Assembly (NCBI GenBank): GCA_003248775.1 | Contig: QFQX01000012.1 | Span: 1-64,000 of the forward strand | Direction: 5' to 3' | DNA: 64,000 nt | DNA from: Shinella sp. | GTDB lineage: Bacteria; Pseudomonadota; Alphaproteobacteria; Rhizobiales; Rhizobiaceae | Shown: piece by piece, positions 35,469 to 43,913 of the stretch | Numbering within the stretch: the first letter of the stretch is position 1 | Layout of the letters: every line of letters starts with the position of its first letter | Made by a program: the position numbers and the translations under genes | The notes under the pieces: model-generated | Told to the model about the DNA's origin: nothing | Databases searched by the model: none | What the model saw: the letters and a program-made list of their open reading frames with translations, nothing else

Positions 35469-36860
35469 ATGCCAATCGATATTCTCATGCCCGCCCTTTC
35501 TCCGACCATGGAAGAGGGTACCTTGTCCAAGTGGGTCAAGAAGGAAGGCGATTCCGTTAAGTCCGGCGACGTGATTGCCGAAATCGAAACCGACAAGGCC
35601 ACCATGGAAGTGGAAGCCGTTGATGAAGGCGTGCTCGGCAAGCTTCTGGTTGCTGCCGGCACCGAAAACGTCAAGGTCAATACGCCGATCGCAGTGCTGC
35701 TGCAGGATGGCGAAACGGCCGCCGACATCGGAACGGAAAAGCCTGCCGCTTTGCCGAAGGCCGACGCTGCCCCGGCTCCTGCTGCTGTCGAAGCCGAAAA
35801 GCCGGCTGCTTCCGCGTCGGTTCCCGCCGCACCCGTCGTAACCGTGGCCGCCGATCCGGATATCCCGGCCGGCACCGAAATGGTGACCATGACCGTTCGC
35901 GAAGCGCTTCGCGAAGCCATGGCCGAGGAAATGCGCTCCAACCCGGACGTCTTCATCATGGGTGAGGAAGTCGCCGAGTATCAGGGTGCCTACAAGATCA
36001 CGCAGGGCCTTCTGCAGGAATTCGGCCCGAAGCGCGTGGTCGACACGCCGATTACCGAGCACGGCTTTGCCGGCGTGGGCGTCGGTGCGGCCATGGCGGG
36101 CCTTCGCCCGATCGTGGAGTTCATGACCTTCAACTTCGCCATGCAGGCGATCGACCAGATCATCAACTCCGCTGCCAAGACGCTCTACATGTCCGGTGGC
36201 CAGATGGGCGCGCCGATCGTGTTTCGTGGCCCGAACGGCGCGGCCGCCCGCGTTGCGGCCCAGCACAGCCAGGACTATGCGGCCTGGTACAGCCACATTC
36301 CGGGCCTCAAGGTCATCCAGCCCTATACGGCTGCTGATGCCAAGGGTCTGCTGAAGGCTGCCATCCGCGATCCGAACCCGGTGATCTTCCTCGAAAACGA
36401 AATCCTCTACGGTCATTCCTTTGAAGTGCCGAAGCTCGATGATTTCGTCCTGCCGATCGGCAAGGCGCGCATCCACAAGGCTGGCACAGACGTCACGATC
36501 GTGTCGTGGGGAATCGGCATGACCTATGCCACCAAGGCTGTCGAGGAACTGTCCAAGGAAGGCATCGACGTCGAGCTGATCGACCTTCGCACCATCCGTC
36601 CGATGGACATCCCGACCGTGGTCGAATCGGTCAAGAAGACCGGCCGTCTCGTCACCGTCGAGGAAGGTTATCCGCAGTCGTCTGTCGGCACCGAAATCGC
36701 CACCCGCGTCATGCAGCAGGCCTTCGATTACCTCGATGCGCCGATCCTGACGATTGCCGGCAAGGACGTTCCGATGCCTTACGCGGCAAACCTCGAAAAG
36801 CTGGCGCTGCCGAATGTCGGCGAAGTCGTCCAGGCGGTGAAAACCGTCTGCTACAAGTAA
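35469..36860 (+). CDS. pdhB: pyruvate dehydrogenase E1 component, beta subunit with N-terminal lipoyl domain
   Basis: It has 463 residues, longer than a plain E1-beta because of an added lipoyl domain. Residues 1-80 are a biotinyl/lipoyl domain with the lipoylated lysine 43 in ETDKATMEV. An Ala/Pro-rich linker follows (about 85-135), then the transketolase-like pyrimidine-binding domain (EEVAEYQGAYKITQGL; DTPITEHGFAGVGVG) and the C-terminal transketolase domain. An extra lipoyl domain on E1-beta is known from alphaproteobacteria. It lies 19 bases after pdhA, with GGGGGAGGG upstream of ATG 35469. Confidence 0.96.
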   Translation: MPIDILMPALSPTMEEGTLSKWVKKEGDSVKSGDVIAEIETDKATMEVEAVDEGVLGKLLVAAGTENVKVNTPIAVLLQDGETAADIGTEKPAALPKADAAPAPAAVEAEKPAASASVPAAPVVTVAADPDIPAGTEMVTMTVREALREAMAEEMRSNPDVFIMGEEVAEYQGAYKITQGLLQEFGPKRVVDTPITEHGFAGVGVGAAMAGLRPIVEFMTFNFAMQAIDQIINSAAKTLYMSGGQMGAPIVFRGPNGAAARVAAQHSQDYAAWYSHIPGLKVIQPYTAADAKGLLKAAIRDPNPVIFLENEILYGHSFEVPKLDDFVLPIGKARIHKAGTDVTIVSWGIGMTYATKAVEELSKEGIDVELIDLRTIRPMDIPTVVESVKKTGRLVTVEEGYPQSSVGTEIATRVMQQAFDYLDAPILTIAGKDVPMPYAANLEKLALPNVGEVVQAVKTVCYK

Positions 36861-36875
36861 CGGGAGGGTAGTAAC

Positions 36876-38225
36876 ATGCCGATCAATATCACGATGCCGG
36901 CACTCTCCCCGACCATGGAAGAGGGCAATCTTGCCAAGTGGCTCGTCAAGGAAGGCGACCATATCAAGTCGGGCGATGTCATTGCCGAGATCGAGACCGA
37001 CAAGGCGACCATGGAAGTGGAAGCTGTCGACGAAGGTACGATCGCAAAGATCCTCGTTCCGGCCGGTACCGAAGGCGTCAAGGTCAACACCCTGATTGCC
37101 GTTCTCGCCGCTGAAGGCGAGGACGTTCAGGCCGCCGCGGGCAGCGCTTCCGCTGCACCGGCGGCTGCCAGGGCTGAGGCCGCGCCCGCGGCTGCCCAGC
37201 CTGCTCCGGTTGCCGCAGCGCCCGTCGTTGCCGCGGCTCCGGCGGCGGCTGTAGCGCCAAAGTCGGATGGCAATCGCGTCTTCGCTTCGCCGTTGGCCCG
37301 TCGTCTGGCCAAGGAAGCCGGTCTCGACCTTTCCATCGTCTCCGGCACCGGCCCGCATGGCCGCGTCGTCAAGAGTGACATCGAGAAGACAATTGCTTCC
37401 GGCGGTGCAAAGGCTGCTCCGGCACCGGCTGCAGCAGCATCCGCCGGCGCTCCGGCTCCGGCCCTTGCCAAGGGTGCGGGTGACGATGCCGTTCTCAAGC
37501 TGTTCGAGCAGGGTTCCTACGAGGTCCTGCCGCACGATGGCATGCGCAAGACGATCGCTTCGCGCCTGCTGGAATCGCACCAGACCGTTCCGTCCTACTT
37601 CGTCTCGATGGATTGCGAAATCGACGCTCTGCTGAGCCTGCGCGCCGACATCAACAAGTCTGCCCCGACGGTGAAGACGGAAAAGGGCGAAGTCGCGACC
37701 TTCAAGCTGTCGGTCAACGACTTCATCATCAAGGCGATGGCGCTCGCGCTCCGCGACGTTCCGGCGGCAAACGCCTCCTGGACCTCGACGGCGCGCCTCC
37801 TGCACAAGCATTCGGATGTCGGCGTGGCGGTTGCCATTCCGGACGGCCTCATCACGCCGATCATCCGCAAGGCCGAGCAGAAGACGCTGTCCGTCATCTC
37901 CAACGAGATGAAGGATCTCGCCAAGCGCGCCCGTGACAAGAAGCTGAAGCCGGACGAATACCAGGGTGGCACCACCGCGGTGTCCAACCTCGGCATGTTC
38001 GGCGTGTCGAACTTCACCTCGATCATCAATCCGCCGCATGCTTCGATCGTCTCGATCGGCGCTGGCATTGAAAAGCCGGTGGTAAAGAACGGCGAGATCA
38101 AGATCGGCACGGTCATGACGGCGACCTTCGCCTTCGATCACCGCGTCATCGATGGAGCGCTCGGCGCCGAACTCGCTTCGGCCTTCAAGCGCTATATCGA
38201 AAGCCCGATGGGCATGCTGGTCTGA
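36876..38225 (+). CDS. pdhC: dihydrolipoamide acetyltransferase (E2 of pyruvate dehydrogenase)
   Basis: The core of the pyruvate dehydrogenase complex, moving acetyl from lipoyl to CoA. It is 449 residues. The N-terminal lipoyl domain carries lysine 43 in ETDKATMEV, with a sequence almost identical to that of PdhB. An Ala/Pro linker follows, then the E3/E1-binding domain (FASPLARRLAKEAGLDLSIV, then GTGPHGRVVKSDIE). A second linker leads to the catalytic domain, which ends with TFAFDHRVIDGALGAE containing the active-site His. The near-identical lipoyl domains suggest past duplication or gene conversion. The spacing to pdhB is 15 bases. Confidence 0.97.
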   Translation: MPINITMPALSPTMEEGNLAKWLVKEGDHIKSGDVIAEIETDKATMEVEAVDEGTIAKILVPAGTEGVKVNTLIAVLAAEGEDVQAAAGSASAAPAAARAEAAPAAAQPAPVAAAPVVAAAPAAAVAPKSDGNRVFASPLARRLAKEAGLDLSIVSGTGPHGRVVKSDIEKTIASGGAKAAPAPAAAASAGAPAPALAKGAGDDAVLKLFEQGSYEVLPHDGMRKTIASRLLESHQTVPSYFVSMDCEIDALLSLRADINKSAPTVKTEKGEVATFKLSVNDFIIKAMALALRDVPAANASWTSTARLLHKHSDVGVAVAIPDGLITPIIRKAEQKTLSVISNEMKDLAKRARDKKLKPDEYQGGTTAVSNLGMFGVSNFTSIINPPHASIVSIGAGIEKPVVKNGEIKIGTVMTATFAFDHRVIDGALGAELASAFKRYIESPMGMLV

Positions 38226-38240
38226 CCGGAGAGCGTTTCG

Positions 38241-38879
38241 ATGAAATCCGTTCTTTGCTACGGCGATAGTCTGACCTGGGGATACGATCCGGAAAACATG
38301 GGCCGTCACGCCTATGAGGATCGCTGGCCGAGCGTGCTGCAAGGTGCGCTCGGAGCCGATGTCAGAATCATCCCTGAAGGATTGAACGGGCGTACCACTG
38401 CGTATGACGACCATCTAGCCGATTGCGAACGCAACGGCTCCAAACTGCTGCCAAGCGTGCTGGAGACGCACAAGCCGCTGGATCTCGTGATCCTCATGCT
38501 TGGCACAAACGACATGAAGCAGGGCGTCGCCGGTACGGCGATTGCGGCTTCCAAGGGTATCGGTAGGCTGATCCGGCAGATTCGGCTGCATGACTGGGGT
38601 TTCGATTTCGATGGCCCGGATGTGCTTGTGGTTTCGCCGCCTCCAGTCTGCGAAACCGCCAATGCTGCCTTCGCTGCCACGTTCAGGGGCGCGCTGGACG
38701 AATCGGCCATGCTCGCAAGTCTCTACCGGGATCTTGCCGATGAAAACGGTTGCGGTTTCTTCGATGCTGGACTGGTGGCGAAGACAACGCCGCTTGATGG
38801 AATTCATCTCGATGCGGCCAATACCCGCGCCATCGGGCGCGGTCTCGAGCCGGTCGTGCGAATGATGTTGGGTTTGTAA
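38241..38879 (+). CDS. SGNH/GDSL family hydrolase (arylesterase-like)
   Basis: A 212-residue esterase. Block I is YGDSLTWG with the nucleophile Ser10. The oxyanion glycine/asparagine are in EGLNGRT and MLGTNDMK, and block V DGIHLD carries the catalytic Asp-His pair. There is no signal peptide, so it is probably cytoplasmic. It resembles octameric arylesterase/acyltransferases of rhizobia and mycobacteria in length and motif spacing. It follows pdhC by 15 bases, so it may be the last gene of the pdh operon, although its link to pyruvate metabolism is unclear. Confidence 0.88.
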   Translation: MKSVLCYGDSLTWGYDPENMGRHAYEDRWPSVLQGALGADVRIIPEGLNGRTTAYDDHLADCERNGSKLLPSVLETHKPLDLVILMLGTNDMKQGVAGTAIAASKGIGRLIRQIRLHDWGFDFDGPDVLVVSPPPVCETANAAFAATFRGALDESAMLASLYRDLADENGCGFFDAGLVAKTTPLDGIHLDAANTRAIGRGLEPVVRMMLGL

Positions 38880-38969
38880 TTTCGATCCGGGAAAATTGAT
38901 CAGGATCAAGGAGAAAGACGACTGGGTGACTAGGCTTTGGATATCGACCGACAAAAGAGGAGATATCGA

Positions 38970-39209
38970 ATGTCGAACACCCCGCACGAAATCCAGGACG
39001 AGTTTCCGGAATACGCAGAGAAGATGCACGCGCTGAAGGCTGGCGACGAGCGTTTTGGCAAGCTTCTGGAAGACTATCGCGAGGTGAACCGTGCGATCCA
39101 TCGCGCCGAGACCGAGGTCGAGCCGGTCGGCGACGTGCAGATGGAAACGATGCGCAAGCAGCGCATGGTTCTGAAGGATGAAATCTACGGGATGCTGACC
39201 AAGGCTTGA
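38970..39209 (+). CDS. YdcH/DUF465 family protein
   Basis: A small helical protein of 79 residues. The pattern HEIQDEFPEYAEKMHALKAGDERFGKLLEDYREVNRAIHRAE, in brief FPEY...LK..D..F..L...Y..VN..I, is the DUF465 signature, and the C-terminal QRMVLKDEIYGML completes it. These proteins form helical hairpins of unknown role. ATG 38970 has GAGGAG upstream; the frame opens 11 codons earlier without a ribosome site. It lies between the esterase and lpdA genes. Confidence 0.88.
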   Translation: MSNTPHEIQDEFPEYAEKMHALKAGDERFGKLLEDYREVNRAIHRAETEVEPVGDVQMETMRKQRMVLKDEIYGMLTKA

Positions 39210-39286
39210 TACGGCTGGTCTCGTCCCTCGGAAGGGCTCCGTCGCAGGACGGGGCTCGTTCCGGACAAAAAGGGAGAGTAAGACCA

Positions 39287-40732
39287 GTGTCCAACGCCTA
39301 TGACGTCATCATTATCGGCTCCGGCCCCGGCGGCTACATTGCCGCAATCCGTGCTGCCCAGCTTGGTCTGAAGACCGCCATCGTTGAGCGTGAGCATCTG
39401 GCCGGTATCTGCTCCAACTGGGGCTGCATTCCCACCAAGGCTTTGCTGCGCTCTGCCGAGATCCTGCATTACGCCCAGCATCCGGGCGAATACGGCATCA
39501 AGGTTGAAGGCGCTGTCACGCCGGACCTGAAGGCGATCGTCGCCCGCTCGCGCGGTATTGCGCAGCGCATGAACGGTGGCGTCGGATTCCTCATGAAGAA
39601 GAACAAGGTTGACGTCATCTGGGGCGAGGCGAAGCTCACCAAACCCGGCGAGATCGTCGTTTCCAAGACCACCAAGGCGATCCAGCAGCCGCAGGCTCCG
39701 CTCCCGAAAAACGTTCTGCCGGAAGGCACCTACACCGCCAAGCACATCGTGGTGGCCACCGGTGCGCGTCCGCGTGCGCTTCCCGGCATCGAGCCGGATG
39801 GCAAGCTGATCTGGACCTATTTCGAAGCGATGAAGCCCGAGGAAATGCCGAAATCGCTGCTCGTCATGGGCTCCGGCGCCATCGGCATTGAATTCGCCTC
39901 CTTCTACCGCACCATGGGTGTTGACGTGACGGTCGTCGAGGTCATGACCCAGGTCATGCCGGTCGAGGACACCGAAATTTCGGCGCTGGCGAAGAAGCAG
40001 TTCGAAAAGCAGGGCATGAAGATCCTGCTGGAAGCCAAGGTCGCCAAAGTCGAGAAGGGCGCGAACTCCATCACCGCCCATGTCCAGAAGAAGGACGGCT
40101 CGATCGAGAAAATCACTGCCGACCGGATGATTTCGGCTGTCGGCGTTCAGGCCAATATCGAAAACATCGGCCTTGAGGCCCTCGGCGTGAAGACCGATCG
40201 CGGCTTCATCGCCATCGACGGTTACGGCAAGACCAACGTACCGGGCATCTATGCGATCGGCGACGTCGCAGGTCCGCCGATGCTGGCGCACAAGGCCGAG
40301 CACGAAGCCGTCATCTGCATCGAGAAGCTGGCAGGCCTTCCGAACGTCCATCCGATGGACAAGGCCAAGATCCCGGGTTGCACCTATTGCCACCCGCAGG
40401 TCGCTTCTGTCGGCCTGACCGAAGCCAAGGCCAAGGAGCAGGGTCGCGACATCCGCGTCGGCCGCTTCCCCTTCGTCGCCAACGGCAAGGCGATCGCGCT
40501 CGGCGAAGACCAGGGGCTTGTCAAGACCATCTTCGACAAGAAGACCGGCGAGCTTCTCGGAGCCCACATGGTGGGTGCGGAAGTGACCGAACTCATCCAG
40601 GGTTTCGTGGTGGCGATGAACCTCGAAACCACCGAGGAAGAACTGATGCACACCATCTTCCCGCATCCGACCATTTCGGAAACGTTGAAGGAAAGCGTGC
40701 TTGACGCCTACGGCCGCGCGCTCAACGCCTGA
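39287..40732 (+). CDS. lpdA: dihydrolipoamide dehydrogenase (E3)
   Basis: Reoxidises dihydrolipoyl groups of the pyruvate dehydrogenase complex with NAD+. It is about 481 residues. The FAD-binding GSGPGGY, the redox-active disulfide in GICSNWGCIPTK (Cys42 and Cys47), the NAD site GSGAIGIEF, the FAD-binding GDVAG and the C-terminal HPTISETLKE with the catalytic His-Glu are all visible. Usual family members read CLNVGC; here it is CSNWGC. GTG 39287 is the start, with AGGGAGAG nine bases before it. Its place next to pdhABC and lipA supports a pyruvate dehydrogenase role. Confidence 0.95.
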   Translation: MSNAYDVIIIGSGPGGYIAAIRAAQLGLKTAIVEREHLAGICSNWGCIPTKALLRSAEILHYAQHPGEYGIKVEGAVTPDLKAIVARSRGIAQRMNGGVGFLMKKNKVDVIWGEAKLTKPGEIVVSKTTKAIQQPQAPLPKNVLPEGTYTAKHIVVATGARPRALPGIEPDGKLIWTYFEAMKPEEMPKSLLVMGSGAIGIEFASFYRTMGVDVTVVEVMTQVMPVEDTEISALAKKQFEKQGMKILLEAKVAKVEKGANSITAHVQKKDGSIEKITADRMISAVGVQANIENIGLEALGVKTDRGFIAIDGYGKTNVPGIYAIGDVAGPPMLAHKAEHEAVICIEKLAGLPNVHPMDKAKIPGCTYCHPQVASVGLTEAKAKEQGRDIRVGRFPFVANGKAIALGEDQGLVKTIFDKKTGELLGAHMVGAEVTELIQGFVVAMNLETTEEELMHTIFPHPTISETLKESVLDAYGRALNA

Positions 40733-40752
40733 GCCTGTTGTGATGATCGATG

Positions 40753-40774
40753 CCGCGGCCTATATAGGCCGCGG
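40753..40774. other. 22-bp perfect palindrome after lpdA
   Basis: CCGCGGCCTATATAGGCCGCGG reads the same on both strands. It lies 20 bases after the lpdA stop and 24 bases before the next start. As RNA it forms an eight-pair GC stem with a UAUAUA loop. No T-run follows, so it may be an mRNA stabiliser, a weak terminator or a protein-binding site. Confidence 0.55.
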
Positions 40775-40797
40775 ATGTTCCACGGAAGGATGTGGCA

Positions 40798-41052
40798 ATG
40801 GCAGGCTTTGAAATCGGCTGGTTCCTGATGCTGATCGTCGGCGGTCTCGCCGGCTGGCTGGCAGGCAAGCTCATGGATGTTCGTTTCGGTGTGCTAATGA
40901 ACATCATCATCGGCATCTTCGGTGCGGTCATTGCTTCGGCGGTTTTCCGGCGCTTCGGCATATTCGTGGAAGGCGACTGGCTCGGTTATCTGATCACCAG
41001 CTTTGTCGGCGCCTGCATATTGCTCTTCGTCGTCAAGCTGGTGCGACGCTAA
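40798..41052 (+). CDS. GlsB/YeaQ/YmgE family stress-response membrane protein
   Basis: An 84-residue, strongly hydrophobic protein with three membrane helices separated by glycine-rich turns: FLMLIVGGLAGWLAGKLM, FGVLMNIIIGIFGAVIASAVF and YLITSFVGACILLFVVKLV. This is the transglycosylase-associated/GlsB pattern. Its molecular role is unknown, although members are often stress-induced. ATG 40798 has GGAAGGA upstream. It lies between lpdA and lipA. Confidence 0.88.
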   Translation: MAGFEIGWFLMLIVGGLAGWLAGKLMDVRFGVLMNIIIGIFGAVIASAVFRRFGIFVEGDWLGYLITSFVGACILLFVVKLVRR

Positions 41053-41093
41053 ACTCATTCGCTGCAATGGCTGCGGCAAAGGAAGGCTGAACC

Positions 41094-42077
41094 ATGGTCA
41101 CCATCCTCGACAGGACAAATCTCGAGGAAAAGCGCGTCCGTCACCCGGAAAAGGCTCATCGCCCGGATACCGAGGTGTTGCGCAAGCCGGAATGGATCCG
41201 CGTGAAGGCTCCGACCTCCAAGGGTTATGCGGAGACGCGCGATCTCGTGCGCTCGCACAAGCTGGTGACGGTCTGCGAGGAAGCCGGCTGCCCGAACATC
41301 GGCGAGTGCTGGGACAAGAAGCACGCGACCTTCATGATCATGGGCGAGATCTGTACGCGCGCCTGTGCCTTCTGCAACGTCGCGACCGGCAAGCCGAACG
41401 CGCTCGATCTCGATGAGCCGGAAAACGTCGCCAAGGCCGTGAAGCAGATGGGCCTGTCCCATGTGGTCATCACCTCCGTCGACCGTGACGATCTGGAGGA
41501 TGGCGGCGCAGAGCATTTCGAGAAGGTGATCTGGGCGATCCGTGCTGCTTCTCCCCAGACGACCATCGAGATCCTGACGCCGGACTTCCTGAAGAAGCCG
41601 GGTGCTCTGGAGCGCGTCGTTGCCGCAAAGCCCGACGTCTTCAACCACAACATGGAAACCGTTCCGGGCAACTATCTGACCGTTCGTCCGGGCGCTCGCT
41701 ACTTCCACTCCGTTCGCCTTTTGCAGCGCGTGAAGGAACTCGACCCGACCATGTTCACCAAGTCCGGCATCATGGTCGGTCTCGGAGAAGAACGGAATGA
41801 AGTCCTTCAGCTGATGGACGACCTCAGGACCGCCGATGTCGACTTCCTGACCATCGGCCAGTATCTGCAGCCGACCCGAAAGCACCATCAGGTGATGAGC
41901 TTCGTCACGCCGGACGAGTTCAAGTCCTATGAGACCGTTGCCTATGCCAAGGGCTTCCTGATGGTCTCCTCGAGCCCGCTCACGCGCTCGTCGCATCATG
42001 CGGGTGACGACTTCGCGCGTCTGAAAGCCAATCGCGAGAAGATGCTGGCGGAAAAGGCCGTTCGCGCCGGCGCTTAA
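41094..42077 (+). CDS. lipA: lipoyl synthase
   Basis: A radical-SAM enzyme that inserts two sulfurs into octanoyl groups to make lipoyl cofactor, as needed by PdhB and PdhC encoded just upstream. It is 327 residues. The auxiliary cluster cysteines are 61, 66 and 72 (CEEAGCPNIGEC), and the radical-SAM cysteines are 87, 91 and 94 (CTRACAFC). The C-terminal RSSHHA contains the conserved serine ligand. It is 41 bases downstream of the GlsB-like gene; GGAAGG lies before the ATG. Confidence 0.97.
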   Translation: MVTILDRTNLEEKRVRHPEKAHRPDTEVLRKPEWIRVKAPTSKGYAETRDLVRSHKLVTVCEEAGCPNIGECWDKKHATFMIMGEICTRACAFCNVATGKPNALDLDEPENVAKAVKQMGLSHVVITSVDRDDLEDGGAEHFEKVIWAIRAASPQTTIEILTPDFLKKPGALERVVAAKPDVFNHNMETVPGNYLTVRPGARYFHSVRLLQRVKELDPTMFTKSGIMVGLGEERNEVLQLMDDLRTADVDFLTIGQYLQPTRKHHQVMSFVTPDEFKSYETVAYAKGFLMVSSSPLTRSSHHAGDDFARLKANREKMLAEKAVRAGA

Positions 42078-42151
42078 AGCCGTTGCAGGATCTGTGTTAT
42101 GCACGGGCGTTCCGCATGTCGGAGCGCCCGTCTTGCTTTGGAGCTTCGTCC

Positions 42152-42733
42152 ATGCCTGTCCATTATATCGATGTGGAAACAGCGGCGCGGTTGTTGCCGG
42201 AATGTGAGCGTTTGCTTGTGCTCGGTTGTTCCGGCAGCGGCAAGAGCACCTTGTCCCGCAAGCTCGGGGAGTTGCTGGATCTGCCGCATGTTTCGATGGA
42301 TCGTGAGGTGTTTTGGTTGCCAGGCTGGCAGCAGCGGCCACGCGAAGAAGCGGTAAAGCGTATCGTCGAAATCGCGGCGACTTCGCGCTGGATCATGGAC
42401 GGAACCAGCCCGGGCACACTGCCCATCAGGCTACCGCGAACGGATCTTGTCATCTGGATGCGGCCGCCGCGTCTGGTGTCGCTTTATGGTGTCCTGTCAC
42501 GCGGTATCCGTTATCGCGGTCGCAGCCGGCCGGAAATGGCGGACGGTTGCCCCGAGAGGGTGACGCTGGAGTTCCTGCGCTATGTCTGGAATTTCGAGCG
42601 ACACTCCGCCCCTGAGGTCGATGCGCAACTGGCCGCCTTTTCCGGGGAGATACCAATGCTCACGTTAAGGTCGCATGCCGACTCGGCACGTTTGCTCGTC
42701 TATCTTGAAGAACGCGAGCAGAGTCCGGCCTGA
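42152..42733 (+). CDS. P-loop ATPase, topology-modulation/adenylate-kinase-like
   Basis: About 193 residues with a clear Walker A, GCSGSGKSTLSRKL, near residues 26-39, preceded by the strand LLVLG. The following LDLPHVSMDREVFWLPGWQQRP fits the DNA topology modulation (FlaR-like) or shikimate/adenylate-kinase-like group, in which the LD...W...W pattern is typical. WIMDGTSPGTLPIRLPRTDLVIWM matches the second half of that family. The substrate is unknown. ATG 42152 starts just before the natural N-terminus; the frame opens at 42083 within lipA's spacer. Confidence 0.8.
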   Translation: MPVHYIDVETAARLLPECERLLVLGCSGSGKSTLSRKLGELLDLPHVSMDREVFWLPGWQQRPREEAVKRIVEIAATSRWIMDGTSPGTLPIRLPRTDLVIWMRPPRLVSLYGVLSRGIRYRGRSRPEMADGCPERVTLEFLRYVWNFERHSAPEVDAQLAAFSGEIPMLTLRSHADSARLLVYLEEREQSPA

Positions 42734-42761
42734 CTTCGTTTATTGCGGATAGTGCACCCTT

Positions 42762-42905
42762 ATGAACAGATTCCACGATCGAAATGGTATTGCTGAACAC
42801 CGGTCGGAAGCTTACGATTCTTTCTGTTTTTATATGGATGAGAACCAGACCGCGCGGGCCGCGGATGCAATTATCCGGGCCTTTCACGAGGTCGCAGGCC
42901 GGTAA
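42762..42905 (+). CDS. possible 47-residue hypothetical protein
   Basis: A short frame starting at ATG 42762 and ending at TAA 42903-42905, too short to be judged strongly. Its codon use is normal for the region and its second half (DENQTARAADAIIRAFHEVA) looks like an amphipathic helix. I see no good ribosome site. It occupies the gap between the P-loop gene and the COQ10-like gene. It may be a real small protein or a gene remnant. Confidence 0.35.
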   Translation: MNRFHDRNGIAEHRSEAYDSFCFYMDENQTARAADAIIRAFHEVAGR

Positions 42906-42945
42906 ACGGCTTGTCTCTTCCTGCCCGATTGCATATCTGAGGGGC

Positions 42946-43395
42946 ATGCCAGAATTCGAGACCAGACGTACCGTTCGTCACTCCGCAACCCAGATGTTCA
43001 ACCTCGTCGCCGATGTCGAACGCTACCCGGAATTCCTGCCCCTTTGCGAGGCTTTGGCGATCCGTTCGCGCCGCGAACGCGATGGCAAGGAACTGCTGAT
43101 CGCGGACATGACCGTGGGTTACAAGGCAATCCGCGAGACTTTCACCACGCAGGTGCTGCTGGTTCCGGGCGACCGCGTGATCGACGTGAAGTATATCGAA
43201 GGTCCATTCCGATACCTCGATAATCGCTGGCGCTTCGAGGAGAGGGCCGACGGCGGTTGCGACGTCAACTTCTTCATCAGCTACGAGTTCAAGAACCGTA
43301 TTCTGGGCGCGGTGATGGGTTCGATGTTCGACCGTGCCTTCCGCATGTTCACCGATGCTTTCGAGGCGCGGGCCGACAAGATCTACACGGTCTGA
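42946..43395 (+). CDS. COQ10/RatA family (START-like) protein
   Basis: About 149 residues of the START-like polyketide-cyclase fold. The family pattern is EFETRRTVRHSATQMFNLVADVERYPEFLPLC, in short VxHSA..MF.LV.DVE.YPEFLP, followed by KAIRETFTTQVLL and the C-terminal GxMFDRAF...FEARA. In mitochondria such proteins are ubiquinone chaperones; in E. coli RatA has been linked to ribosome association. In alphaproteobacteria a quinone role is plausible, but this is inference. ATG 42946 is the only start giving the normal N-terminus. It is convergent with pncC. Confidence 0.88.
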   Translation: MPEFETRRTVRHSATQMFNLVADVERYPEFLPLCEALAIRSRRERDGKELLIADMTVGYKAIRETFTTQVLLVPGDRVIDVKYIEGPFRYLDNRWRFEERADGGCDVNFFISYEFKNRILGAVMGSMFDRAFRMFTDAFEARADKIYTV

Positions 43396-43415
43396 CGACT
43401 GCCCGTCGAAAGAGT

Positions 43416-43913
43416 TCAGCCGGCAACCGCCACCAGCAGTTCGAAGGCGGTTCTCACCGTGGCAAGCCTGATTTCCGTCCGCCCGATGTCGCCATAGTGC
43501 ATTTCGCGGTGGACCAGCAGTCCGCTCTGGCTCTTGGCTGCCAGATGAACGAGGCCGACGGGTTTTTCAGCCGTCCCGCCGGTCGGACCTGCAACTCCCG
43601 TAACCGCAACGGCGATGTTGGCGCCCGAGCGGCGCAGCGCGCCATCGACCATCTGCAGGGCCGTCTCGCGCGATACCGCGCCGAAGCGTGTCAGGACCTC
43701 AGCGGAGACGCCGAGCATGTCTGCCTTGGCCTGATTGGAATAGGTCACGAAACCACGGTCCACCGCAGCCGAAGAGCCGGAGACTTCGGTCAACGCACCG
43801 GCGATCAGGCCGCCGGTGCAGGATTCTGCGGTCGCAATTGTCAGGCCGCGTGCCGAAAAGTCGGCAACGATGCGTGCGGCGGAAGCTTCGATGTCCTCAG
43901 GAAATATCGTCAT
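43416..43913 (-). CDS. pncC: CinA C-terminal family nicotinamide-nucleotide amidohydrolase
   Basis: Deamidates nicotinamide mononucleotide to nicotinate mononucleotide in pyridine nucleotide recycling. It is 165 residues, the stand-alone CinA C-terminal domain. The catalytic ESCTGGLIAG places the serine at residue 31, and VAVTGVAGPTGGTAEKPVG is the second signature. There is no N-terminal CinA (ADP-ribose pyrophosphatase-like) domain. Its ATG overlaps the ispDF stop by four bases (ATGA), so the two are coupled. It is convergent with the COQ10-like gene. Confidence 0.92.
   Translation of the reverse strand: MTIFPEDIEASAARIVADFSARGLTIATAESCTGGLIAGALTEVSGSSAAVDRGFVTYSNQAKADMLGVSAEVLTRFGAVSRETALQMVDGALRRSGANIAVAVTGVAGPTGGTAEKPVGLVHLAAKSQSGLLVHREMHYGDIGRTEIRLATVRTAFELLVAVAG

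Noticed and set aside
35244..38414. Very long open frame (1056 codons) on the minus strand over pdhA-pdhB-pdhC
   Set aside because: It is the antisense shadow of well-identified genes. High-GC third positions suppress stop codons on the opposite strand, and its translation is His/Arg/Asp-rich without any motif.
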